Shown here in pieces: positions 18,388 through 25,691 of a stretch of 64,000 nucleotides of DNA (its first letter is position 1; every line of letters starts with the position of its first letter). The position numbers and the translations under genes are program-made. A model generated the notes under the pieces. That model was not told where the DNA came from and did no database searches. It was given only the letters and a program-made list of their open reading frames with translations. The DNA is from Vicinamibacteria bacterium (GTDB lineage: Bacteria > Acidobacteriota > Vicinamibacteria > Fen-336), in contig DATMML010000015.1 in NCBI GenBank assembly GCA_035570235.1, positions 168,131 to 232,130 of the forward strand, written 5' to 3'.

Positions 18388-19340
18388 GATCCGTGCGGCC
18401 CTTCGTTGTAGAAGAAGCTCACCTGTATCGTGACGCTCGCCGGTCCGTAGTCCGAGGGCAGAGCCAGGAAGCGGCTGCCTTGGAGGGCGTTCTGGGCGGC
18501 CCGATCCATGGCAGGGGTGCCCGAAGACTTGAGCATCCGTAATGCGGAGAGGCTACCGTCCCTCTCGACCGTGAACTCGAAGTCCACGTGACCCTTGAAG
18601 CCCATGAGCGCGGGCTGGGGCACGATCCAGTTCCGGTAGACCTCGTTCTTGAAGTGGTTGATCCAGAGCGTGAAGTCCGCCCCTTGGGGGTCGAAGAACA
18701 ACCCGCCCAGGTTCTGCCCCCCCGTCCCCGTCGGGATCCCCAGGCGGGCCTCCCGGTCCAGTCGCCTTTCCACGTTCTCGATGGCGGAGTTGATGGACGG
18801 CCCCAGGGACCCCGGCCGGGCCTTCGATCCCTCGCTTCCACGGGTCAGCTCGCTGCCGAGCCCAGGGGGGACACGCAGGCCCTCTCGACCCGGGACTTGG
18901 GGAGAAGGAGCCCCGGCGTCGGCCGTTTTGGGGAGCGGGCTCGCGGGAGCGGAGGGCGCCGGGGTCTGCTGGGCATCCGGCCGACCCTTCGGGGCCTTGG
19001 TCAGGTCATCTTCGCGGCGGAGTATGAGCGGGCCCTTCGTTCGCACATCGGTCGGGGGGCCAATGCTGATCCGGTCCTTGGCCCGGGGGTCGGGAGGCTT
19101 GGCGGGGGCCGGGGTCGCCATGGGCCGAGGCTCCCGCCGCCGCATGGGAACCAGCCGCCGCAAGACCTCTTGGGGGGGCAGGAAGACGGCTTCCTTGCGC
19201 TCCAGCGTGGCCGGATCGGGGGGTTCGACTGTTCGGGCCGTTGGGACCCGGCTCACAAGCATCATTAGGATCGTCAGGTGAACGATCGCCGAGACTAGGA
19301 AGCCCTGCCGTTGGTTGAAAGGCCCCACTAGCTCCACCAC
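18384..19340 (-). CDS. TonB-family energy-transducer-like protein
   Basis: A 318-aa inner-membrane protein. One transmembrane helix near residues 13-32 (GFLVSAIVHLTILMMLVSRV) is followed by a long Pro/Ala/Arg-rich periplasmic linker and a C-terminal TonB-like domain (FKNEVYRNWIVPQPA, GHVDFEFTVERDGSLSALRM, AMDRAAQNALQGSRFLALP). It may couple the proton motive force to outer-membrane transport, but no exbBD genes or TonB-dependent receptors are nearby. Which of several close GTG codons starts it is unclear; I took the first (19338-19340). It has a promoter upstream and is coupled to the SpoIID gene. Confidence 0.78.
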   Translation of the reverse strand: MVELVGPFNQRQGFLVSAIVHLTILMMLVSRVPTARTVEPPDPATLERKEAVFLPPQEVLRRLVPMRRREPRPMATPAPAKPPDPRAKDRISIGPPTDVRTKGPLILRREDDLTKAPKGRPDAQQTPAPSAPASPLPKTADAGAPSPQVPGREGLRVPPGLGSELTRGSEGSKARPGSLGPSINSAIENVERRLDREARLGIPTGTGGQNLGGLFFDPQGADFTLWINHFKNEVYRNWIVPQPALMGFKGHVDFEFTVERDGSLSALRMLKSSGTPAMDRAAQNALQGSRFLALPSDYGPASVTIQVSFFYNEGPHGS

Positions 19341-19358
19341 CTCGCAAAACGACCCTTG

Positions 19359-19367
19359 ATCATAGCA
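19359..19367 (-). promoter_or_regulatory. extended -10 promoter of tonB-like/spoIID
   Basis: On the minus strand TGC directly precedes TATGAT, giving an extended -10 element. No clear -35 is present at the usual spacing, which such promoters tolerate. The predicted start near 19352 gives a leader of about 12 nt before the GTG. Confidence 0.5.
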
Positions 19368-19395
19368 TAGACCGTCGCCACGGCCGCAGCGTTGA

Positions 19396-19411
19396 CCACA
19401 AGATATTGTGG
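19396..19411. other. inverted repeat between Gfo/Idh and tonB-like genes
   Basis: Arms CCACAA and TTGTGG pair perfectly around GATA. It sits just upstream of the tonB-like promoter and 35 bp after the Gfo/Idh stop. It could be an operator or a weak RNA hairpin; no T-run follows. Confidence 0.3.
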
Positions 19412-19445
19412 CATTCCCGCCGCTGCCACGATTACTCGTGTAGTT

Positions 19446-20399
19446 TCAGCGACGTACGGCGTCGGTCTCGGCCATTCGAGCCAGGATCGAATGGGCCAGC
19501 GCCAGGGCCCGCCGACCGTCCCCACCCGTCACCACGGGCTGAGAGCGCCTCAAGACCGCCTCCAGGAAGGCCTCGTCTTGCCGCCGCAGCGGCTCCTCCT
19601 CGGGGGCACTCGTCCTTTCCGCGCTGATCTCGGGCCTCCCGTCCGCCCCCTGTGTCAGACGGCAGACCTGGGCCTCTCGGCCGGCAAAATCGACGGAAAC
19701 GTAGGTCCGGGGTGAGAAAACCCGGAATTTCCGCACCTTGTCCATGGAGACACGGCTCGCGGTCAGGTTGGCGATCAGTCCGGAGGCGAAACGCAAGCGG
19801 GCGTTAGCAATGTCCACCTTCGGGGTCAGCACCGGGACCCCCACCGCGTCCACCTGGAGCGCCTCCGAACCGTCGAGGGCGAGGACGATATCGAGGTCGT
19901 GAATCATGAGGTCCAGCACCACGTCGATGTCGAGGCTGCGGGGGGAGAAGGAGGCGAGGCGATGGACCTCGATGAACCGTGGTTCCGCCACCGTGGCCAG
20001 GAGGACATCGGTGGCGGGGTTGAAGCGCTCGATGTGGCCGACCTGGAGCACTGCCTGGCGGTCCTCGGCGAGCCGGATGAGGTCGTCCGCCTCCGCCAGG
20101 GTGACCGTCATGGGCTTCTCCACCAGCACGTCCTTGCCGGCTTCGAGAAGAGCCCGGACCACGCCATGATGTTCCACGGTGGGCACGGCCACCGTGGCCG
20201 CGTCCACCTCCGGGAGCATCTCGTCCAGGCCGTCGAAGGCCCGGCATCCGTAGAGGCGGGCCACCTCCGCCGAGCGCGGGCTATCCGCGTCGTAAACCCC
20301 GACCAGCCGCGCCCCGGGCAGGCTGTGGTAGACCCGTGCGTGCTGCTTGCCGAGAGCACCCACCCCGACCACCCCCACCCGCACCACGCGCTCAGTCAT
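19446..20399 (-). CDS. Gfo/Idh/MocA-family oxidoreductase (GnnA-like candidate)
   Basis: A 317-aa NAD(P)-dependent sugar oxidoreductase. It has the Rossmann motif VGVVGVGALGKQHAR, the conserved EKP motif (DVLVEKPMTVTLAEAD) with the catalytic Lys, and VGHIERFNPA. In Acidithiobacillus and Leptospira a Gfo/Idh enzyme, GnnA, encoded among lipid A genes, oxidises UDP-GlcNAc so that GnnB can aminate it to the 3-amino sugar. Here the gene overlaps lpxI by 8 bp, so a lipid A role is likely. The GnnB aminotransferase is not in this window, so the GnnA assignment is unproven. The ATG MTERVVRVG is preferred over an upstream GTG. Confidence 0.8.
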   Translation of the reverse strand: MTERVVRVGVVGVGALGKQHARVYHSLPGARLVGVYDADSPRSAEVARLYGCRAFDGLDEMLPEVDAATVAVPTVEHHGVVRALLEAGKDVLVEKPMTVTLAEADDLIRLAEDRQAVLQVGHIERFNPATDVLLATVAEPRFIEVHRLASFSPRSLDIDVVLDLMIHDLDIVLALDGSEALQVDAVGVPVLTPKVDIANARLRFASGLIANLTASRVSMDKVRKFRVFSPRTYVSVDFAGREAQVCRLTQGADGRPEISAERTSAPEEEPLRRQDEAFLEAVLRRSQPVVTGGDGRRALALAHSILARMAETDAVRR

Positions 20400-21246
20400 G
20401 GGCGGGCGGCTCGTCGAGGGCACCCATGCCCCAGACCGTCAATCCGTGGCGGTTGGCCTCGGTCAGAAACTCGGTCCGGTCGATCAGCAGCGTCTTCCCC
20501 GCCTCCACCGCGAGCGTGCGCGCTCCCGATTCGCGCATGGCCTCGAGCGTGCCCCCCCCCACGACGGGCACGTCGAAGCGCATGTCCTGCTTCGGCTTGG
20601 CCACCTTGACTACCGTCGTGCCGGGCCCCGCGATCCGGCCCGCCCGACGGATCACGTCGTCGGTCCCCTCCATGGCCTCCAGGGCCACCGCTGCCCGGTC
20701 CTTGACCACGACCGTCTGCCCGAGGTCGAGCCTGGCAAGGGCCCTCGCCACTTGGCAGCCGTACGCGATATCCTTGCGCTCCTCCCGCGAGGGAGCCCGA
20801 CGGGTCATGGCCCCCACCTCGGCCAGCTGGTCCTGCAAGAAGAGGGTGGAGGGGAGGAGCGTGATCCCCTCTCGGGCTAGGGCCTCGACCACGCCCCCGA
20901 TCAGGCTGTCCGTGTTCTTGAGGGCGAGTCGGCCCAGGACCCCCATCAGTTTCAGGTCGGGGACGATGTCCGCGAAGATCTGCCGGTGCTTCACCTGGCC
21001 GGCCATCACCGCCTCCACCGCCCCCCCCGACCGCAGGGCCTCGATGCAGCGGCCGAGCTGGCCGAGGCCCACCCAGTGGATCTCGTCCACCGCCTGGGCC
21101 AGCTCGGGGGACGCCTCCTCGCGGATGGCCACCGCCACCACCCGTCGTCCGGCCTGCCGGGCCCCCGCGGCCACCAGGAAGGGGAAGCGCCCGTTGCCTG
21201 CGATCAGCCCCAGGGGCGGCGGTGCGCTGCTCTCGGCTACCGTCAC
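20392..21246 (-). CDS. lpxI: UDP-2,3-diacylglucosamine pyrophosphatase LpxI
   Basis: A 284-aa LpxI (DUF1009) enzyme, which hydrolyses UDP-2,3-diacylglucosamine to lipid X in lipid A synthesis and replaces LpxH in many alpha-proteobacteria and other phyla. Visible family features are the N-terminal LGLIAGNGRFPFLVA, the middle LKNTDSLIGGVVEALAREGITLLP, and the C-terminal KPKQDMRFDVPVVGGGT and LAVEAGKTLLIDR. The GTG start overlaps the lpxA stop (GTGA). Confidence 0.93.
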   Translation of the reverse strand: MTVAESSAPPPLGLIAGNGRFPFLVAAGARQAGRRVVAVAIREEASPELAQAVDEIHWVGLGQLGRCIEALRSGGAVEAVMAGQVKHRQIFADIVPDLKLMGVLGRLALKNTDSLIGGVVEALAREGITLLPSTLFLQDQLAEVGAMTRRAPSREERKDIAYGCQVARALARLDLGQTVVVKDRAAVALEAMEGTDDVIRRAGRIAGPGTTVVKVAKPKQDMRFDVPVVGGGTLEAMRESGARTLAVEAGKTLLIDRTEFLTEANRHGLTVWGMGALDEPPAHD

Positions 21247-22490
21247 GGCTCTTCGGCCACACCGCGGCGGCGCCGCCGCTTCAGGATCACCCCCCGCGCG
21301 GAGGATCGGATGAACTCTATGATTTGCCGGACTTCGGGTGTGGAGGGGCCTTCGCTCGTCAGTCGATCCAGGGCGGCCGAGGTGTTGAGCTGGCTCTGAA
21401 GGAGCAGACGGTAGGCCTGGCGGATGGCGTCCATGGCCTCCCGGCTGAAGCCGCGCCGGGTCAGGCCCACGATGTTGATCCCGTAGATGCGGGCCCGGTT
21501 GCCCACCGTCTTGGAGTAGGGCAGCACGTCCTTGGTGACCACGGTGTAGCCGCCCACGAAGGCGTGGGTCCCCACGCGGCAGAACTGGTGGACGCCGGAG
21601 AAGGCCCCGATGGTGACCCAGTCCTGGACCTCGACGTGACCGGCGAGGGTGGCGGCGTTGGCGAAGATGGTGTGGCTGCCCACCTGGCAGTCGTGGGCCA
21701 CGTGGACCTCGGTCATGAACAGATTGCCGGAGCCGATGCGGGTCACCATGCCCCCGCCCGCGGTCCCCCGGTGCACGGTCACGAACTCGCGGAAGGTGTT
21801 GCCGTCCCCGATCACCAGGCGGGACGCCTCGCCCTGGTATTTCAGGTCCTGGGGGGCGAGACCGATCGAGGAGAAGGGGTAGAGGTGGTTGCCCGCGCCC
21901 AGGGTGGTATCGCCCCCCACCACCACGTGGGAGTCCAGGGCCGTGCCCCGCCCCAGCCGGACTCCCGGCCCCACCACGCAGTACGGGCCCACCGTCACTC
22001 CTGGCTCCAGGACCGCCCCCGGCGCGACCCGGGCCGTCTCGTCGATCTCGGGGGAGGCGAGGGTCGTCACCTGAAGCAGCAGCCGCGCCTCCGCCACCCG
22101 GTGCTCCCCCGCCCGGACCTCACCCCGGAATCGGCAGAGCGGGCCGCGCCGGTGCAGCAACCGGACCTCCAGCTGGAGCTGGTCGCCGGGGGTCACCGTC
22201 CGCCGGAACTTCGCTTCGTCGATCCCCACCACCTGGATCTGGACCCGCCCGGGGTCGGGGGACGCCCTCAGGAGCCAGATGCCCGCGGCCTGGGCGAGGC
22301 TCTCCATGAGCAGGACCCCGGGCATCACGGGCGCGCCCGGAAAGTGGCCCGCGAAAAAATCCTCGGAGCCGGTCACGTTCTTGGTCGCAACCAGACCCGC
22401 CGCGTCGTGCTCGAGGATGCGGTCCACGAGCACGAACGGGTACTGGCTCGGGATCTGCCGGACGAGACGGCCGATGTCGATCGTGGCCAT
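21243..22490 (-). CDS. FabZ-LpxA fusion: 3-hydroxyacyl-ACP dehydratase and UDP-GlcNAc O-acyltransferase
   Basis: One 415-aa frame carries two enzymes. Residues 1-145 are FabZ: YPFVLVDRI, then GHFPGAPVMPGVLLMESLAQ with catalytic His49 and Glu63. Residues 146-415 are LpxA: a left-handed beta-helix of hexapeptide repeats, HVAHDCQVG with catalytic His266, LAGHVEV, VHQFCRVG, NRARIYGINIVGLTRRGFS and a helical C-terminus. Both use 3-hydroxyacyl-ACP: FabZ dehydrates it for fatty-acid elongation and LpxA transfers it to UDP-GlcNAc. They are normally separate adjacent genes. There is no stop or restart between them. The ribosome binding site lies inside a strong hairpin. Confidence 0.93.
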   Translation of the reverse strand: MATIDIGRLVRQIPSQYPFVLVDRILEHDAAGLVATKNVTGSEDFFAGHFPGAPVMPGVLLMESLAQAAGIWLLRASPDPGRVQIQVVGIDEAKFRRTVTPGDQLQLEVRLLHRRGPLCRFRGEVRAGEHRVAEARLLLQVTTLASPEIDETARVAPGAVLEPGVTVGPYCVVGPGVRLGRGTALDSHVVVGGDTTLGAGNHLYPFSSIGLAPQDLKYQGEASRLVIGDGNTFREFVTVHRGTAGGGMVTRIGSGNLFMTEVHVAHDCQVGSHTIFANAATLAGHVEVQDWVTIGAFSGVHQFCRVGTHAFVGGYTVVTKDVLPYSKTVGNRARIYGINIVGLTRRGFSREAMDAIRQAYRLLLQSQLNTSAALDRLTSEGPSTPEVRQIIEFIRSSARGVILKRRRRRGVAEEP

Positions 22491-22499
22491 GGCGAGTGC

Positions 22500-22524
22500 G
22501 CTCCCCGGGGGGTCCCCGGGGAGC
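22500..22524 (-). other. perfect 11-bp hairpin covering the fabZ-lpxA ribosome binding site
   Basis: Arms GCTCCCCGGGG and CCCCGGGGAGC pair perfectly around a 3-nt loop. In the mRNA the 3' arm contains GGGGAG, the only Shine-Dalgarno-like sequence, ending 10 nt before the ATG at 22488-22490. Folding would hide it from the ribosome. It could set a low translation rate or respond to a factor; GC-rich genomes make such repeats by chance more often. Confidence 0.5.
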
Positions 22525-22577
22525 AGATACGCTCCCCTCTTAGGCCCCGACCACGGCCCTCCCCCCTCGCGGGGAGT

Positions 22578-23255
22578 TCAGGGCTTGGGGGCGGGGCTCG
22601 GAGACGGCTTCGGCGGCGCGGGCACGGCCGGCTTCGGGGCCGGGGGCTTGCCGGCGGCGGCCTTGGCCGCCTTCTCCGCATCGTCCGCCTTCACGATCAC
22701 GTCCCGGGAGATGTCGTAGTCGCGATTCACGGTTAGGGTCACCTGCCCGTCGAGCAGGATGTCGATCCCCTTTTCCTTGGCCACCGACTCGATGTGGGGC
22801 TTCATCTTGATCTGGAACTCGTTGTTCAGGGCCTGGGCCTGCTGCTGGGCACGTTCCCGCATTCGCTGAAGCTCGGCCTGGCCGTCCTCCAGGAAGGCCT
22901 GCCGATCCCGGGTCTTCTTGACGATCTCCTGCCTCTTCTTCTCCACCGCCTCCGGGCTCAGGACGGATCCCTGTTTGTCCAGCTCGTCTTGCAGGGCCTT
23001 GACGGCGGCGTCCATCTTCTGGAGCTCGGACTGCTTCTTGGTCCCCTCGGCGTCGATCTCGCTCTTCAGGGCCTCCAGTTGGGCTGCGTACCCCTTGCCG
23101 AGCAGGCTCTCGCTGGAGACTCGTGCCATGTCGATCACGGCAATGCGGGGAGCCTTCGCCTCTGCCCGCGCGGGGGCGGGGGGGGCAGCCTCCTGGGCTA
23201 GGAGGCAGGGGGTGGCCGCACCGAGGGCGAGGGCGGCAATGACCGTCTTGCTCAT
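22578..23255 (-). CDS. ompH: OmpH/Skp-family periplasmic chaperone
   Basis: A 225-aa periplasmic chaperone that holds unfolded outer-membrane proteins for BamA. A signal peptide (MSKTVIAALALGAATPCLLAQ) precedes a short beta segment (RIAVIDMARV) and a long Glu/Gln/Lys-rich coiled coil (about residues 55-155), then the closing strands GIDILLDGQVTLTVNRDYDIS. The last 35 residues are Pro/Ala/Lys-rich and unusual. Strong ribosome binding site AAGGAGAAG. The bamA-ompH order is the classic one. Confidence 0.92.
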   Translation of the reverse strand: MSKTVIAALALGAATPCLLAQEAAPPAPARAEAKAPRIAVIDMARVSSESLLGKGYAAQLEALKSEIDAEGTKKQSELQKMDAAVKALQDELDKQGSVLSPEAVEKKRQEIVKKTRDRQAFLEDGQAELQRMRERAQQQAQALNNEFQIKMKPHIESVAKEKGIDILLDGQVTLTVNRDYDISRDVIVKADDAEKAAKAAAGKPPAPKPAVPAPPKPSPSPAPKP

Positions 23256-23279
23256 GTCTTCTCCTTGGGAAGGTTATCT

Positions 23280-25691
23280 TTAGAAGGTGGTGCCGACGGA
23301 AAACTTGAAAGTCGACTTCGGCTGGAACGAGTCTCGGTTCGGGTTGAAGGCGTAGATCAGGCGGAAGGGCACGTTGAGCACGGGCATGATGAAGCGCATT
23401 TCCACGCCCGTCGAGGTGCGCAGCTGGCTGAAGCGGATGGGGTCCCCTTCCAAGAAGGTCTGACCGGCGTCATAAAAGAGCACCCCCCGGAGGGGGCCCA
23501 CGATGTCCACGTAGTACTCGGCGTTGAACAGAATGAACTTGGTCCCCCCCAGGGCCCGGCCACTCGAGTCCACCGGTCCCACGGTGCGGATGTCGTAGCC
23601 GCGGATCTGGTTCTCTCCCCCCAGGAAGTAGCGCTGGTAGAGAGGCAGGATGGTGGTGGCCCCGAACGGAATCACGAAGGCCGCCTCCCCCCGCACGCCG
23701 AGGGCGGTCCGTTTGGTCAGTCGGAAGTACTTGATGGTCTCGAGGCTGGGCCGGTAGAAGCTCACCGTGCCCCCGAGAGCGCCTCCCGTGAGCTGGAAGG
23801 TCCCCGTCACCTTGGCGCCGCTGTGGGGAGTGTACGGGTTGTCCACGGTGCTATAGACGAGGCTGGGGGTGATGGTGCTCTCCTGGCGCTCGCCCGTTCC
23901 CCCGAAGAAGGTGGGGTCGAAGACGGGTCCGGTGGAGAGCAGGCTGCTGGTGCCGGTCGCGGGCTGGAAACCCGCGATGTTGATGATCTGGTACGAATAG
24001 CTCATGAACAGCCTAGACCAGCGGCCGACGGGAATGCCCCCCGTCACGCTGCCCCCGGTGTTCTCCTGGGTGTACCCGGCCACGTTGACGAAGCTCTGGT
24101 AGGTGAGCTTGCGCTTGAAGAGCTCGATGCCGGCGGTGATGGGGCGGTCGAAGAGGTAAGGCTCGGTGACGCTGATGGAGTAGTTCTTGGTGCGCGCCCC
24201 CGTCTGCGCGCCCAGGGAGAGCGTCTCCCCCGCGCCCAGGAAGTTGGCGGTGGAGAAGGAGGCGTTGATGAAGAAGCCCTCCAGCCCGCTCACCCCTCCC
24301 CCGAACGTGAACTGGTTCCGGTTCTGCTCTTCCACTTTGAACGTGATGTCCAGCTTGTCGTCGCCTTTCCCGCTGGGCGCCAGCTGGGGGGCCCCTTCCA
24401 TGGGCTTGAAGTAGCCGAGCTGGTTGATGCGACGGATGGAGAGCTTGAGGGCCTCGGTGTTGAACACGTCCCCTTCGTTGATGAACACCTCGCGCCGGAT
24501 CACCTTGTCGCGGGTGGTGTCGTTTCCGGTGAAGTGAATCTGGCCGACATAGTACCGCTTGTCTTCCTCCATGCTGAGGGTGACGTCCACCACCTTCTTC
24601 TCGGGGTCGGGCTTGCGCTTGGTGCCGCCCGTCCACTGGAAGTAGCCCAGGCTGCCGTAGATGTCGCGCAGCTTGTCGTAGCCCTTCTTGAGCCGGGACT
24701 CGTTGTAGACCTCGCCCGTCTCCAGCTTGAAGAGGGGGCGCACGAACTCCTCCTTGAGCACGGTCAGCCCCTCGAACTTGATCTCTCCCACCCGGTACTG
24801 ATCGCCCTCGGTGACGGGGATGGTCAGGCGCTGCCACTTCCGGGGCTTCTTGGGAGAGGACCCCTTGTCGTCGAAGTAGGCGATGACGGGGTTGCCGATG
24901 CGGGCGGTAACGTAGCCGTGGTTCAGGTAGAAGTCCTCCAGCCGGCCCTGGTCCCCCCGCGGGTCCTCGGAACCCCCCGACCACTTGTCCTCGGTGTAGG
25001 TGGTCTTGCCGCCCAGCCAGCTCAAGTTCCAGAACCCGGCCTCCTTGATCTTATTCATCTGGTGCTTGAGAGCGGCCGAGGAGAAGACCGTGTTCCCCTC
25101 GAACACGATCTCCTTGATCTTGGCCTTGGGCCCGTCGTCGATGATGAAGGAGACCTGGTATCCGGATCCCCCCACGACCTTGGCGTCGTGCTTCACGGTC
25201 GCGAAGGGACGCCCCTTCTCCTGAAGCATCTCGCGGATGATCGCCTCCACCTTGCGGGCCTTGGCCAGGTCGTAGAACGTGTCCAGGCGGAGCTGGGCGT
25301 CCCTCTTTTTCAGCTCGTCCTCGATGTTGGAGTTCGTCAATTCCTTGCTGCCGCGGAAGTCCACGATCTGGATGCGCTTGCGCTCGTTCAGATTGAAGAG
25401 AATGATCTTCCCCTTCTGCCCGTCGCGCACCTCCAGGGTCAGGTCCTCCAGGAAACCCGTCTCCCATAGGCGCCGGAAATCGTCCTTCAGCCGCCGCTCG
25501 TCGTAACGATCCCCCGGCTTGGTGGTTACGTAGAAGAGCAGGGTCTCCCGCTGAAGGTACTGGTTCCCCTGGACCTCGATGTTCTCCACCACCGGCGCCT
25601 CGGCCTCCTCCTGCGCCCCCGCTGGCACGCCCCCCAGCAGGTAGCCGGCCAGGAGCAGGCCGGGGACCGCTCCCGCCCGAGCCCGCATCAT
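23280..25691 (-). CDS. bamA: outer-membrane protein assembly factor BamA
   Basis: An 803-aa Omp85 protein that inserts beta-barrels in the outer membrane. After the signal peptide (GAVPGLLLAGYLLGGVPAGA) come five POTRA repeats, starting VVENIEVQGNQYL and including IRRINQLGYFKP. The C-terminal barrel has the Omp85 motif region (YQRYFLGGENQIRGYD with the conserved RGY) and ends in an aromatic residue (KFSVGTTF). The start ATG overlaps the clpC stop as ATGA; the frame is open further upstream only inside clpC. bamD is partly visible at the other end of the window. Confidence 0.96.
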   Translation of the reverse strand: MMRARAGAVPGLLLAGYLLGGVPAGAQEEAEAPVVENIEVQGNQYLQRETLLFYVTTKPGDRYDERRLKDDFRRLWETGFLEDLTLEVRDGQKGKIILFNLNERKRIQIVDFRGSKELTNSNIEDELKKRDAQLRLDTFYDLAKARKVEAIIREMLQEKGRPFATVKHDAKVVGGSGYQVSFIIDDGPKAKIKEIVFEGNTVFSSAALKHQMNKIKEAGFWNLSWLGGKTTYTEDKWSGGSEDPRGDQGRLEDFYLNHGYVTARIGNPVIAYFDDKGSSPKKPRKWQRLTIPVTEGDQYRVGEIKFEGLTVLKEEFVRPLFKLETGEVYNESRLKKGYDKLRDIYGSLGYFQWTGGTKRKPDPEKKVVDVTLSMEEDKRYYVGQIHFTGNDTTRDKVIRREVFINEGDVFNTEALKLSIRRINQLGYFKPMEGAPQLAPSGKGDDKLDITFKVEEQNRNQFTFGGGVSGLEGFFINASFSTANFLGAGETLSLGAQTGARTKNYSISVTEPYLFDRPITAGIELFKRKLTYQSFVNVAGYTQENTGGSVTGGIPVGRWSRLFMSYSYQIINIAGFQPATGTSSLLSTGPVFDPTFFGGTGERQESTITPSLVYSTVDNPYTPHSGAKVTGTFQLTGGALGGTVSFYRPSLETIKYFRLTKRTALGVRGEAAFVIPFGATTILPLYQRYFLGGENQIRGYDIRTVGPVDSSGRALGGTKFILFNAEYYVDIVGPLRGVLFYDAGQTFLEGDPIRFSQLRTSTGVEMRFIMPVLNVPFRLIYAFNPNRDSFQPKSTFKFSVGTTF

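Noticed and set aside
19328..19525. 65-codon minus-strand frame between Gfo/Idh and tonB-like genes
   Set aside because: It overlaps the end of the Gfo/Idh gene in another frame, has no ribosome site, and its hydrophobic part is explained by the promoter region.
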